64,000 nt of DNA. Origin: Rhodanobacter sp. B05 (GTDB lineage: Bacteria > Pseudomonadota > Gammaproteobacteria > Xanthomonadales > Rhodanobacteraceae). The notes beneath the pieces are model-generated. The model saw only the letters and a list, made by a program, of their open reading frames with translations, did no database searches and had not been told where the DNA came from. The translations under genes were made by a program, and so were the position numbers. The stretch covers positions 124,001 through 188,000 of the forward strand of contig NZ_MUNU01000010.1 of the NCBI RefSeq assembly GCF_002001085.1. The letters run 5' to 3'. Shown here piece after piece: positions 9,067-19,013 of the stretch (positions are counted from its first letter, which is position 1; each line of letters starts with the position of its first letter).

Positions 9067-10668
9067 TCAACGGGAATCCCTGCCTTGCCCGACCCGGAAG
9101 TAGTCAAAGTCCACACGGCCACCGGCAGTCCTGGTCGAATAGAAAAAGAGGCCGAAGCGATAACCCATGAAGTGCGCTGGGTAGGAATAGGTAAGGCGCG
9201 AGGGACGACCGATGGGGGTCCAGGATTTGCCGTCGAGGCTGTAGGAGAAGCGCGCGACCTCCGGCGCAGGCTGAAATTCGCATTCGACCTTCAGGTGAAC
9301 GGTTTTGCCAGAGAGGGGAACGGAGGCGATTTCCTCGGGATGATCGGAGTCGGCACTCACCATGACGATCGATCTGGCGCCGCCGCTCATCTTTACGCCA
9401 ACAAAACCATAGCGTTTCTGAAAGGCGGCGATGCCGGCATAGTCGCCGTCTTTCATGCCACTCACGTCGATGCTGGTGGTGGCGGAACTGCGAGGGCCAA
9501 AGGTGCGCTGGGTGAGGGTATTCCTAGCCGAAGGTAAATCAGCGTCAATCCGGGCCGTCGTCAAACGCAGAAAGCCGGGCCGTTGCGTGACGGACCAAAG
9601 CTTGTTGTCGGGATTGTGATTCCATTGCCAAGCCAGGGGCAGGTCCGGTGCGCCGGGCCGGCGGTTGAATTCGTCGGAGGCGACGATGCCTGAGACGCCG
9701 GAGACGCCTTGTCCGCCGGCGGGGATGTCGAGCGTCATGGGCACCTTGCCGTTTTTGCCGAGAATGGGCCAGCCGTCCTTCCAAGTCACGGGCACGAGGT
9801 AGGGGATGCGACCGACGGCGCCGTTGTCCTTGAAAAGATAGGCATACCATTTGCCTTGCGGGGTGTCGATGAGGCCACCCTGGGCGATACCGCGATCATC
9901 GAGCGCGATGCGACTCTCGTAGGGACCGTCGATTGCGTCGGCGCGGCTGATGATGACGGTACGGGCCCAGCGGCTCCCGGGCGAGGCGATGTTGAAGAGG
10001 TAGTAGCGGCCGTTGATCTTGAAAAACTGCGAGCCCTCGCCCTTGAGCCCGCCCTGGTCGGCGCCGAAGACGGCGTTGACGTTTTCGACGATGACCTTGT
10101 TCACGCCTCCGGGCTTGATTCCGGAGAGATCGGGTTGCAGCTCGGTGAGCATGATGCGACCGCTCCCGTGAACCATGTAGACGCGACCGTCGTCGGCGAA
10201 AAACAGGCTGTGGTCACCCAGCGGGGGCTTGAAACTCGTCGCTTTCCACGGGCCGCGCTCCGGATCGCGCGTGGCGTAGATGTGGGTGCGTCCAGTGGTG
10301 GCGGAGAACGTCGAGGCATAGAACACGCCGTTGTGGAAACGCAGGCTGCTGGCCCAGGATCCCTTGCCGTAGGCGTTTTGTCCGTTATCCAGATTCATGG
10401 CATCGTTGTCGACCAGCCGGTCGTAGGCGTAGCCGACCAGACGCCAATTCACCAGGTCCTTCGATTTCATGATCGGCACTCCCGGACTCATGTGCATCGT
10501 CGTGCTGCTCATGTAGTAGGTGTCGCCAACGCGAATCATGGACATGTCCGGCACATCGGCCCAGATCATGGGATTGTGGGCAAGATGCATCGGTTCCGCC
10601 GCAAGGGTCTGGGACGCGGCGGAGGCGAAGACGAGGGCCATCAGGAGGAAAAGGATCAGGCGGTTCAT
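9067..10668 (-). CDS. GH43-family glycosidase with C-terminal beta-sandwich domain
   Basis: The start at 10668 (MNRLILFLLMALVF) gives a clean signal peptide ending near TLAAEP and a 533-residue product; longer frames lack one. The N-terminal five-bladed propeller begins HNPMIWADVPDMSMIRVGDTY, carrying the catalytic base Asp. A conserved QGGLIDTPQGKWYAY segment follows. A C-terminal GH43-associated beta-sandwich covers about residues 330-533. Activity is expected to be alpha-L-arabinofuranosidase or beta-xylosidase. Base use (runs such as AAAGGAAAAGG, fewer GC-ending codons) looks different by eye from neighbouring genes, which suggests separate acquisition. Confidence 0.82.
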   Translation of the reverse strand: MNRLILFLLMALVFASAASQTLAAEPMHLAHNPMIWADVPDMSMIRVGDTYYMSSTTMHMSPGVPIMKSKDLVNWRLVGYAYDRLVDNDAMNLDNGQNAYGKGSWASSLRFHNGVFYASTFSATTGRTHIYATRDPERGPWKATSFKPPLGDHSLFFADDGRVYMVHGSGRIMLTELQPDLSGIKPGGVNKVIVENVNAVFGADQGGLKGEGSQFFKINGRYYLFNIASPGSRWARTVIISRADAIDGPYESRIALDDRGIAQGGLIDTPQGKWYAYLFKDNGAVGRIPYLVPVTWKDGWPILGKNGKVPMTLDIPAGGQGVSGVSGIVASDEFNRRPGAPDLPLAWQWNHNPDNKLWSVTQRPGFLRLTTARIDADLPSARNTLTQRTFGPRSSATTSIDVSGMKDGDYAGIAAFQKRYGFVGVKMSGGARSIVMVSADSDHPEEIASVPLSGKTVHLKVECEFQPAPEVARFSYSLDGKSWTPIGRPSRLTYSYPAHFMGYRFGLFFYSTRTAGGRVDFDYFRVGQGRDSR

Positions 10669-11145
10669 ACGGCAGGCGGGAGAGACGGCGGAAGGGCCGC
10701 TCAGGCTGTCAGGGTTTTGGGCCATGATTTTGTCCGTGAAGGCAATCTTTGCGAGTAACTGAGTACGTAGGCTATTCATATTTCGATTGGCGCTGAAGTT
10801 GAGCTGCAATTACAGCCTGGGCGACAGGTTTGAGTGACGCGGCAGCCTCCATCGCAGATGGTCACGCTCACGACCATGAATCGTGTCCAGTTTCAGCCCG
10901 GTCTGTCGTTGGCCGGCTTTCTCGATCAGTCCGGTACGGAAGCGACGTGCGTGGCGATGGTTCCTCCGGGCCGTCCTTGTTGGTCTTGTCGTCACTACTC
11001 GGCAGCCCTGCTCGCCCTGGCTTCGAGGCCGACCCAGGCTTCCTTTCGGTCTTGACCAGGACCGCGCCGGCCAGCAAGTCACCCTCTTTCCTTTTGCCAG
11101 TGAGTGATTCGTGGGCGCTGGAAGGCGTTCTCCTCATCCGTTTCA
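10669..11145. other. Intergenic stretch upstream of the GH43 gene
   Basis: These 477 bp between the esterase stop and the GH43 start carry no supported gene. Short frames on both strands lack ribosome sites and known motifs. The GH43 promoter should be here, perhaps in the AT-richer part at 10740-10810, but I cannot define boxes. Confidence 0.45.
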
Positions 11146-12111
11146 TCATCCCTGCGGCCGGGTCGAGATCGCCGGTGGGGGCTGGATATGCTTTAAGTCC
11201 ATCAGCCCCATGCCGGCCATCCATCGCGCCAGCAGCGTGGGCCAGATGCTCAGCAACTGATCGTGTTGGCCAAGTCCGCTGCCATGACCGCCTTCGCGAA
11301 AGATATGCAATTCAGCTGGCACGTGATGTCGATGCAACGCCAGGTAATAATTGACACTGTTTTCCGGTGGCACGGTAGTGTCCGCATCGGTCGTATAGAT
11401 GAAAGCCGGCGGGGTCTGGTCAGTGACCTGCGTCTCGTTCGAGAGAAGCTCGACCATCGCCCTGGTCGGATGCTTCCCGAGCAGATTTTCACGCGACCCC
11501 ATATCGGTGAGATCCTTCTTCATCGTCACCACCGGATAGGCGAGAATGGTGAAGTCCGGTCGCGCCGAGACTTTGGCGATGGCATCCTTGCCCAGCGCCG
11601 TACCCGGCCCAAAATGCGTCGACACGGTCGAGGCCACGTGGCCGCCTGCCGAGAAGCCCATGATGCCGATGTGGTCCTTGGCCAGATGGTAAGTATCGGC
11701 GTGATTCCGTACCCAGCGCATCGCGCGCCGTCCGTCGTCGATCGGCTGCGGATAGCCATGATCCACACCATGCCGGTACTGCAGCACAAAGGCAGCCACG
11801 TGCTGCTGATTGAACCATTGCGCGACCAGGGTGCCCTCCCAATCCAGCGCCAGGCCTGCATAGCCGCCACCCGGGCAGATCACGACGGCGGTGCCGGTGG
11901 GATTGGAGACAGGAATGTAGGCTGTGAGCAGCGGCAATTGCTGTTGACGCGCTCCATCAGGCGGTGATGTCCCCGACCACAAAGGCACGGTGGTGGTGTT
12001 CGCGTGCCCCATCGAAGCGATCAACAACAGCGCACCCAGCGCGCTCAGTTTCGCCCGCAACGACAAGCCGCTCGCTTTGTGGTTGGCCGTAGGTGGTTTG
12101 CGCAATGACAT
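11146..12111 (-). CDS. Alpha/beta-hydrolase, acetylesterase-like, exported
   Basis: This 321-residue protein has a signal peptide ending near GHANTT. The fold is an alpha/beta hydrolase with oxyanion-hole motif CPGGGYAGL, nucleophile serine in GFSAGGH, and late catalytic Asp (TDADTTVP) and His (EGGHGSG). This is the BD-FAE/acetyl-xylan-esterase-like group often found in hemicellulose loci, so deacetylation of xylan or xyloglucan oligosaccharides is likely. The start at 12111 has GAGG 10 nt upstream; the longer frame from 12180 has an arginine-rich, implausible N-terminus. Confidence 0.8.
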   Translation of the reverse strand: MSLRKPPTANHKASGLSLRAKLSALGALLLIASMGHANTTTVPLWSGTSPPDGARQQQLPLLTAYIPVSNPTGTAVVICPGGGYAGLALDWEGTLVAQWFNQQHVAAFVLQYRHGVDHGYPQPIDDGRRAMRWVRNHADTYHLAKDHIGIMGFSAGGHVASTVSTHFGPGTALGKDAIAKVSARPDFTILAYPVVTMKKDLTDMGSRENLLGKHPTRAMVELLSNETQVTDQTPPAFIYTTDADTTVPPENSVNYYLALHRHHVPAELHIFREGGHGSGLGQHDQLLSIWPTLLARWMAGMGLMDLKHIQPPPAISTRPQG

Positions 12112-12277
12112 GATGGGGACCTCAAAAGATGGCGGGCGTCGAACCCGATGATTGCGGCGATGTCGCCGGCGGCCAGTCACGATGAATCAGCATCAGGGGA
12201 GCGATCGGTCCAGGCGATCAAGTCAAGCAATGCGCGCACGCCATCGAACTCGGCTTCAAGGCGACCGGAATCCGGAT

Positions 12278-12297
12278 GGAGAGACCAGGGTCTCTCC
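12278..12297 (-). terminator. Hairpin downstream of the second GH42 gene
   Basis: GGAGAGACC and GGTCTCTCC form an inverted repeat with only 2 nt between them (effective loop 4 nt), 21 bp past the GH42 stop. There is no long T-run. It may end the GH42 transcript before the esterase gene. Confidence 0.4.
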
Positions 12298-12318
12298 GAG
12301 GTGCTGCCTCGATGATCT

Positions 12319-14505
12319 TCAGCGATTCGCGGCGGCATCGCGACTGTCCAGCACCGCGATGCCATACGGCTCCAGCGACACCTCGTTGCTGGCAGCCCCG
12401 TTGGCGAGCACGGGCCACATGGACGATGGCAGATTCACTCGGCGCGCTGCGGCAGCATGGTTGATCAGGATCACCACCTGATGTCGGGCATCGCCGCGCA
12501 CACAGACTTCCACATCCTGAGGAGCACCCGGCAGCGGCGGGTGGACGTCGGCCTGCTGCAGCCATGACGCGGTGAGGCGATCGAGCAGGCCATCGTCCAG
12601 CCACGCACCCACATAGGTGATGCTGCCCTTGCCCAGTTGGCGGGTCAGTACCGCCGGCTGATCGTCCAGCCAGCCGTTGGATTTGCCGTAACGCAGGACC
12701 ACCTGAGTCTGCGGCGACTCGACCTGCAGCTGTTCGGCCCAGATCGTGGCGCTGCCCTGCTCCGCTGAGCCAGCGACGGGTACCCTCTTGTCCAGCGCGT
12801 AAAACTGCGCGACGCGCCCACCCAGCACACTCGCCAGCGGGCCGGGTTGACCTTGTGGCTGCAGGCCGTTGTCGGCGTTCTTCATGCCGCTGCGCGGGCC
12901 CAGCACGAGATGGCCGCCTTGCTCCACGTAGGCTTTCAACTGCGCTGCTTCCGCGTTGGTCAGCACGTTGAGCGCGGGTGCGATCACCAGCTTGTAGCCA
13001 TTCAGCGACGCATGCACGGAGACAACATCCACCACCTGTGCCTGCGCGCGCAGCGGACGATAAAACGCCTTCAGCTCGGCCACCGGATCAAAGTTGGCCG
13101 CATGGCGCTGGAAATTGATCGCCCAGCGGCTGTCGAAATCGTTGATGACCGCGACCTCGGCGTGCGGCGTGGTGCCGGCCAGCACCGCACCGGCTTTCGC
13201 GAACTCCGCGCCCACCTGCTGAATTTCGCGGTACACCGGCACCGGCGTGCCATCGGCGCCGAGCAACGTGCCGTGGTATTCCTCCTGGCCATTCGGCGCG
13301 GCGCGCCATTGCCAGTATTCGACGGCATCGGCGCCGTGGCCGACGGCCTGCCACGCCATGTCGCGCACAACACCTTTACGCAGTGCCACGTTCGTTTCGT
13401 GCCAGTTGACGAAACCGGGCTGGGTTTCCATCACCCAGAAATTGCGCCGCTTGTAGCCGCGGGCCAGGTCGTGACGCGCGGCATTGTCGACCCAGTCGTA
13501 GTCCTCGCCGGCGTCCACGTAGTCATCCCAGGCCGCCATGTCGAGCACTTGATGCACGGTGTACGCATCGAAGCCGTCGAACCACCCCATGGTGTTGGTG
13601 GTGATGAACTGGCGCGGATCGGCGTGCGGGCGGATGGCGTCGATCTGGTTGACCGAGTAGCTGCGCCAGGTGTCGGTGACGAAGCGCTTCCAGTCCAGCA
13701 GCAAGGCAGGATTCTCGTGGTCCGCGCGTACCGGAATCTGCTCGAAATTGTCGTAAGTCTGGCTCCAGTACGTGGTGGCCCAGCGGCGGTTGAGTGCGTC
13801 GATGCTGCCGTACTTTTGTTGCAGCCAGGCATGGAACTGGGCCTTGGCGTCGGGATCGAACGAGTCCGCCGCGTATTCGTTGTCCAGCTGCCAGCCGACC
13901 ACGTCCTGGTTGTGACCAAAGCGCCTCGCCATCTGCTCGGCGATGTCGTGGGCGAACCGACGGTAGCGCGTGCTGGCGAAGGAGAACTGCTGGCGATTGC
14001 CATGCTCGTCGCGCACGCCATCCTCGCTGACGCGCAAGGTATCGGGGTACTTCTGCGTCAGCCACGCGGGCGGTGCCGCCGTGGGCGTGCCCAGCACCAC
14101 CACGATATGGTGACGCGCAGCGGCGGCAATCGCGCGATCCATCCAGCCAAAGTCGTAGACCCCCTCGCGCGGCTCCATCCGGCTCCATGCAAACTCGCCG
14201 ATGCGCACCAGATGCACATGCGCTGCTTGCATCAACGTCAGGTCATGATCCCATTGCGCCTCGGGCCATTGCTCCGGATACCACGCCACGCCCAGCAGCA
14301 GCGGTGGCGCATCGGCGTAACGGCTTGCCTGGGCATGCGTGGTGGTGACGAACGTGAGCATCAGCCCCATCGCACTCAGCAGTAGTGCAGCGCGCCTCAG
14401 GCGGGTGCTGATCGAGCGAAGACAAGTCGTTCCGTCGCGCCTTGGAATGCAGCCTCGATGGCTTTCAACTTTCGCCAGCGCGGTTGTCTCGTCAAAGATG
14501 TGCAT
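12319..14505 (-). CDS. GH42 beta-galactosidase, exported
   Basis: This protein of about 728 residues is a classical GH42. It shows GVAWYPEQWPE at the barrel start, RIGEFAWSRMEP, the acid/base glutamate in WQLDNEY and the nucleophile glutamate in WVMETQPG. A trimerisation domain and a C-terminal beta domain follow. A signal-like segment (RLRRAALLLSAMG to TTTHAQA) sits about 30 residues inside the frame, so the true start is uncertain; the ATG at 14505 has only a weak AGGA upstream. It shares the family but not close sequence with the GH42 at 4957-7041. It probably acts on galactan or arabinogalactan fragments in the periplasm. Confidence 0.85.
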   Translation of the reverse strand: MHIFDETTALAKVESHRGCIPRRDGTTCLRSISTRLRRAALLLSAMGLMLTFVTTTHAQASRYADAPPLLLGVAWYPEQWPEAQWDHDLTLMQAAHVHLVRIGEFAWSRMEPREGVYDFGWMDRAIAAAARHHIVVVLGTPTAAPPAWLTQKYPDTLRVSEDGVRDEHGNRQQFSFASTRYRRFAHDIAEQMARRFGHNQDVVGWQLDNEYAADSFDPDAKAQFHAWLQQKYGSIDALNRRWATTYWSQTYDNFEQIPVRADHENPALLLDWKRFVTDTWRSYSVNQIDAIRPHADPRQFITTNTMGWFDGFDAYTVHQVLDMAAWDDYVDAGEDYDWVDNAARHDLARGYKRRNFWVMETQPGFVNWHETNVALRKGVVRDMAWQAVGHGADAVEYWQWRAAPNGQEEYHGTLLGADGTPVPVYREIQQVGAEFAKAGAVLAGTTPHAEVAVINDFDSRWAINFQRHAANFDPVAELKAFYRPLRAQAQVVDVVSVHASLNGYKLVIAPALNVLTNAEAAQLKAYVEQGGHLVLGPRSGMKNADNGLQPQGQPGPLASVLGGRVAQFYALDKRVPVAGSAEQGSATIWAEQLQVESPQTQVVLRYGKSNGWLDDQPAVLTRQLGKGSITYVGAWLDDGLLDRLTASWLQQADVHPPLPGAPQDVEVCVRGDARHQVVILINHAAAARRVNLPSSMWPVLANGAASNEVSLEPYGIAVLDSRDAAANR

Positions 14506-14595
14506 AGGGATTCTGATCCTGCCTCTGGTCCTCGGACACCCGGTCAAGCGGTTTACTACCGCATCACCGAGGTGAGAGAGAGATGCTTCGGACGG

Positions 14596-16146
14596 CTATT
14601 TCTGATCGATGGCGACGACCGCAACCGACTTGGGCGGCAGTTCGAAAGTCAACCGACCGCGCTCGCTTCGCCCCGAATAGGCGACCGGCTGGATCGTGTC
14701 CGGCGCAGTGAAAGTGTTGTGCGTATCCATCTTCGGTCCGGTCAGGATCTGGCCGCTCGCCGTACCGGTCAGCCCGGTCACGACCTGCGCGGAGCGATCG
14801 GGATCGAGATTGACCAGCGCGAGGTAGAGCTTGCCGTCGGTGCTGCGCGCGGCCGAGGCATCCACCATCGGCAGGTCGTACTTGCCCTCCACATACCGGG
14901 GGCCGCTGATCGTTGCCGGGTAGGGCGTTGCGCCCTGGAACGGCACGTACATGTGGAAGACGTGATAGGTGGGCGTCAGCAACATCTTGTCGCCATCGGT
15001 CAGCACCATGGCCTGCAACACATTGACCATTTGCGCGATCGCCGCGAGCTTCACCCGGTCGGTGTGGCGGAAGAAGATGTCCAGAGTCAGCGCCGCCACT
15101 TCGGCGTCGCGCAGCGTATTCTGCTGGTAGAGGAAGCCGGGATGGCTACCGGGCTGCTGGTCGTACCAGGTGCCCCATTCGTCGACGTAGAGCGCGACCT
15201 TCTTGTCGGGATCGTATTTGTCCATGATCGCCGAATGCTTGACGATCAGCGTGTTCATGTAACGCGCCTTGCCGAGCGTCGCGGCCCATTCGTCCTTGCT
15301 GAAACCGGTCGCCGCCCCTTTGTGCTCCCAGGAGGAGCCCGGGAGGGTGTAATAGTGCAGGCTGATGGCGCCCGCCTGTTTGGCCGCATCGCGCATCATC
15401 GTGTCGGTCCAGGCGTAGTCCGCGTCGCTGGGCCCCGAGGCGACCTTGACGAAGGCGGGCGCGCCCGGCGCCGGATTGACAAACGTGGCGTAACGATTGA
15501 ACAGGTCGGCGGCGTAGTCGGCTTTCATGCTGCCGCCGCAGCCCCACAATTCGTTGCCGAAGCCGACATACTTCAGGTTGCTCCATGGCTTGTCGCGGCC
15601 GTTGGCGCGCCGCTCCTGCGCGAGCGCGGAATCGCCGCTGGCGGTCATGTACTGCACCCATTGCCGTGCATCATAGGCTGGCAGCGAGCCCAGGTTGAGC
15701 GAGACATAGGCTGCCGCGCCCAGCGCTACGCTGTAGTCCATGAACTCGTTGGTACCGAAGCTGTTGTCGTCGGTGACACCGCCCCAGTTGGTGTTGATCC
15801 CCTTGGGCCGCCTGGCGGCGGGACCAACGCCGTCGCGCCAGTCGTAGGTGTCGGCGAAGCAGCCGCCGGGCCAGCGGATCACTGGCACGTGGAGCGCCTT
15901 CAGCGCCTTCATCACGTCGGTTCGATAACCATTCCGGTTGGGAATCGACGAATGCGGGCCGACCCAGATGCCGTCGTAGATGCCACGGCCGAGATTTTCG
16001 GCGAATTGCCCCTCGACCGCGGGTTCGATCACCGGGCCGGGGTGGGCCAGGTCGACGGTCAGCGTGACGTGGGCCGGGGCGATCTGCGCGATCGCCGGCG
16101 CCGACAGGAGCATGACTGCAACAGCGGCAACAAGCGTTCGTTTCAT
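14596..16146 (-). CDS. GH51 alpha-L-arabinofuranosidase, exported
   Basis: This 516-residue enzyme has a 20-residue signal peptide (ending APAIAQ). GH51 motifs are RWPGGCFADTYDWRDGVGP, acid/base Glu199 in GFGNELWGCGG and nucleophile Glu323 in VDEWGTWY. A C-terminal beta-sandwich follows. It removes arabinofuranosyl side chains from arabinan or arabinoxylan. It lies downstream of galM (101-bp gap) on the same strand as the arabinose transporter and catabolic genes. Confidence 0.93.
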   Translation of the reverse strand: MKRTLVAAVAVMLLSAPAIAQIAPAHVTLTVDLAHPGPVIEPAVEGQFAENLGRGIYDGIWVGPHSSIPNRNGYRTDVMKALKALHVPVIRWPGGCFADTYDWRDGVGPAARRPKGINTNWGGVTDDNSFGTNEFMDYSVALGAAAYVSLNLGSLPAYDARQWVQYMTASGDSALAQERRANGRDKPWSNLKYVGFGNELWGCGGSMKADYAADLFNRYATFVNPAPGAPAFVKVASGPSDADYAWTDTMMRDAAKQAGAISLHYYTLPGSSWEHKGAATGFSKDEWAATLGKARYMNTLIVKHSAIMDKYDPDKKVALYVDEWGTWYDQQPGSHPGFLYQQNTLRDAEVAALTLDIFFRHTDRVKLAAIAQMVNVLQAMVLTDGDKMLLTPTYHVFHMYVPFQGATPYPATISGPRYVEGKYDLPMVDASAARSTDGKLYLALVNLDPDRSAQVVTGLTGTASGQILTGPKMDTHNTFTAPDTIQPVAYSGRSERGRLTFELPPKSVAVVAIDQK

Positions 16147-16247
16147 TTTTTGACTCCTGGCTTGAGTGGAAATAGGCGGGGCATGTCATCCACCTACACC
16201 GACATAGATCAATCGACGGAGATGACGACCTATTCGTACGTCAGCAT

Positions 16248-17402
16248 TCAGTGCTTCGTGCCGCCCTTGTCGGTGGAGAAGCGATAGATGATCCGGTTGT
16301 CGTAGACCTGCCCCGGACGCAACTCGGCCGAACCGAAGTTCGGATGGTTTGGCGTGTCCGGAAAGATCTGCGGCTCGAGCACGAAGGCATCACCTTGGCG
16401 ATAGGTGTGTCCGGCTCCGCCCACCGTCGTGCCGTCGAGAAAATTGCCCGAATAGAACTGCAAGCCCGGCTGGCGTGAATACAGGCGCAGAATGCGCCCG
16501 CTGGCGGGTGATTCCACCTGCGCCACAAGACGTGGCTCGGCACTCTTGGTGCGGCTGATCACCCAGTTCATGTCGTAACCCTTGCCGATCAGCAATTGAC
16601 TGGAACGGCCATCACGGATGTCCTGGCCGATGGCCTTGGCCTGGCGAAAATCGAAGGGCGTCCCGGCCACCGACTGGAATGTCCCGGTCGGAATCTGTGT
16701 CTTGTCTACAGGAGTGATCTGTTCGGCTGGAATCATCAACCGCTGATGCATCACCGTGCCCGAACCGGCTCCATCGAGATTCCAATAGGTGTGATTGGAA
16801 ATATTGACGATAGTTGTCTTGTCGGTGGTCGCTTGGTCAGCGATGGTTAGCTGGTTGTCCTCGCCCAGGGAATAAGTCACGGTGACCGTCATACGCCCCG
16901 GATAGCCTTGGTCACCATCAGGGCTGACATGACTCAAGGTGACACTGGCCGTCGGCCCCTGCTTGACTGAAACGATCTGCCACAGCTGCGTATCGAAACC
17001 CTTGATGCCTCCGTGCAGGGAATTGGGCCCGTCGTTGATGGTCAGCTGATAATGCGTGCCGTCGAGGGTGAATTGCCCCTTGGCGATGCGGTTGGCGAAA
17101 CGCCCCACCGTGGCGCCGAAGAACTGGCGCTTGGACAGGTACCCCTGCATGGTGTTGTAGCCAAGAGCCACATTCGCCACGTGACCGTTGCGGTCGGGCG
17201 TAAAAAGGGACTGAACCCGCGCGCCGTAAGCAATCACCGTGACACTCACGCCATGGTCGTTTTGCAGCTTGACCGCCTCCACCTTGCGACCATCCGGCAT
17301 CGAGCCAAAAGTGGAACGCGTCGCCGACGTGGCCAGACTGACACCAGGAAGCAGCAAAGAGCAGACCAGGGTCGGCATCAGATATCGATGGAAATTCTTC
17401 AC
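16248..17402 (-). CDS. galM: Aldose 1-epimerase (mutarotase), exported
   Basis: This 384-residue GalM-family protein interconverts the alpha and beta anomers of aldoses. It has the active-site segments RFANRIAKGQF, NDGPNSLHGG (catalytic His) and SNHTYWNLDG, and a late acidic residue. An N-terminal signal sequence (about residues 1-25) places it in the periplasm, upstream of transport and of the lactone-forming dehydrogenase, which is anomer-specific. The GTG at 17402 is preferred because AGGAAC lies 7 nt before it; another GTG 15 nt upstream is possible. Confidence 0.9.
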   Translation of the reverse strand: MKNFHRYLMPTLVCSLLLPGVSLATSATRSTFGSMPDGRKVEAVKLQNDHGVSVTVIAYGARVQSLFTPDRNGHVANVALGYNTMQGYLSKRQFFGATVGRFANRIAKGQFTLDGTHYQLTINDGPNSLHGGIKGFDTQLWQIVSVKQGPTASVTLSHVSPDGDQGYPGRMTVTVTYSLGEDNQLTIADQATTDKTTIVNISNHTYWNLDGAGSGTVMHQRLMIPAEQITPVDKTQIPTGTFQSVAGTPFDFRQAKAIGQDIRDGRSSQLLIGKGYDMNWVISRTKSAEPRLVAQVESPASGRILRLYSRQPGLQFYSGNFLDGTTVGGAGHTYRQGDAFVLEPQIFPDTPNHPNFGSAELRPGQVYDNRIIYRFSTDKGGTKH

Positions 17403-17478
17403 GGGTACGTTCCTCACAAGTGGAATGACGTCGCATCTTGCGCACGTCGCGAGCCGATCGGACGCGACTCGCGCCCGG

Positions 17479-18909
17479 TCAGATGCCGATGTTGCGCAAA
17501 CGTACGCCTGACATCAGCTTGCGTTCGATGTTCTCCAGGGTCACCCCCTTGGTCTCCGGCAAGAGCAGGTAGACCAGGATGATGAACAGGAAGTTGAGCG
17601 CCGCATACATGCAGAATGTCATCCCGGTGCCGAGTGTGCTCAGCAACGAGAGGAACGTGGCACCCACGATGAAGTTGCTCACCCAGTTGGTCACGGTCGA
17701 GCAGGACACACCAAAGTCGCGTCCGTTCAGAGGCTGGATCTCCGAGCACAGGATCCAGATCACCGGCGCGGCGGACATCGCATAGCTGATCACAAACGCG
17801 ATCAGCAGTGCGATGGCGATCCAGGCAGAAAATGCCGTCCCCATGCCCACGGTGAACAGCACGCCCATGCCGAGCATGCATGCGCCCATGACGGCATAAC
17901 CGATGTACAGCAACGGCTTGCGTCCCACCCGATCGACCTGACTCACGGCGATGAAAGTTGCCAACGCCATCAGCACACCGATAGCAACCGTGCCCCACAT
18001 CCGATCCGACCCGGTCGCTATGCCGGCCAGGCCCAGAATCTTCGGTGCGTAGTACAAAATCACGTTGGCACCGGTGAACTGCTGCATGAATTGCAGCAGC
18101 ATGCCCAGAAAGGTGGAGCGACGAAAATTCTTGTTCATGCGGAACAACGTGAAACCGTTGCCGTCCACCTGCAGGCTCAGACGAATGGCCGCCAGTTCCG
18201 CCTGGGCGACTTTGACATCGTTCTGCCTGAGCTTGAGCATCACCCCGAGCGCTTCATCGTCACGCCCCTTGGACATCAGCCAACGCGGGCTGGTCGGCAA
18301 AAAAAACATGGTTACCACGAGGATCGCGGCCAACGGCGCCATTGACCCCAGCATCAGCCGCCAATTGCCGGAATAGCTAAGCCCCGCATCGATCAGATAG
18401 GCCACCAGGATGCCCACCATGATTGCCAGCTGGTAGCTGGAGATCAATGCCCCGCGACTGCGCTCCGGTGAGATCTCCGATAGATAGATGGGCGTGATGT
18501 AGGAGGAAATGCCCACGGCGATGCCGAGAATGGCCCGCATGCCGATCAGCGTGTAGGCGGATTCAGCCGAAGCGCAGCCGATCGCACCGGCCACGAATAT
18601 CACGCCACTGATGAGCAGCGTGACCCTGCGTCCGTAGCGATGGGACAGCCAGCCGCCGCTGATCGCTCCCAATGCCGCGCCAAGCATCATCGCGCTGACC
18701 ACGAACTCCTGGATCACGTCCGAGGCGCTGAACGCCTTGGCGATCAACGGTAACGCGCCCGAGATAATGCCGATGTCCATACCGAACAACAGTCCGGACA
18801 GTGCGGCAATCGGACCGGCGATATAGATAATCGGCACGCTCTTCTTGCGGCGCCCCAAGGACACTTCATGCGGCGTCACCGCTGACGCTTCATCGCTGGA
18901 CTGATACAT
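17479..18909 (-). CDS. MFS sugar:H+ symporter, AraE/GalP type
   Basis: This 476-residue, 12-helix sugar porter has family signatures GRRVTLLISG, the PESPR-like PTSPRWL after helix 6, the QQFTGANVILYYAP substrate helix 7 and the terminal PETKGVTLE. Start ATG at 18909 follows GAGGGGAAG. It lies in line with galM, the semialdehyde dehydrogenase and AraD1 genes, so L-arabinose is the most likely substrate, with galactose as alternative. It resembles the second transporter at 31584-32975 closely in the helix 7 and C-terminal motifs. Confidence 0.88.
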   Translation of the reverse strand: MYQSSDEASAVTPHEVSLGRRKKSVPIIYIAGPIAALSGLLFGMDIGIISGALPLIAKAFSASDVIQEFVVSAMMLGAALGAISGGWLSHRYGRRVTLLISGVIFVAGAIGCASAESAYTLIGMRAILGIAVGISSYITPIYLSEISPERSRGALISSYQLAIMVGILVAYLIDAGLSYSGNWRLMLGSMAPLAAILVVTMFFLPTSPRWLMSKGRDDEALGVMLKLRQNDVKVAQAELAAIRLSLQVDGNGFTLFRMNKNFRRSTFLGMLLQFMQQFTGANVILYYAPKILGLAGIATGSDRMWGTVAIGVLMALATFIAVSQVDRVGRKPLLYIGYAVMGACMLGMGVLFTVGMGTAFSAWIAIALLIAFVISYAMSAAPVIWILCSEIQPLNGRDFGVSCSTVTNWVSNFIVGATFLSLLSTLGTGMTFCMYAALNFLFIILVYLLLPETKGVTLENIERKLMSGVRLRNIGI

Positions 18910-19013
18910 GTTCTTCCCCTCACGGCCGATTGCACTGTGCTGTTGTCCACATGCGCGACACCCAACTCCCACAGGATGCCACGCACAAATTTCGACTCGT
19001 TACCTCCACGACA

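Noticed and set aside
14458..16287. 609-codon plus-strand open frame opposite the GH51 gene
   Set aside because: It is the antisense shadow of a GC-rich gene: rich in Arg, His, Val and Gly, with no domain and no ribosome site. The same applies to long frames opposite the transporter at 31308-33131 and the dgo genes at 34808-36607.
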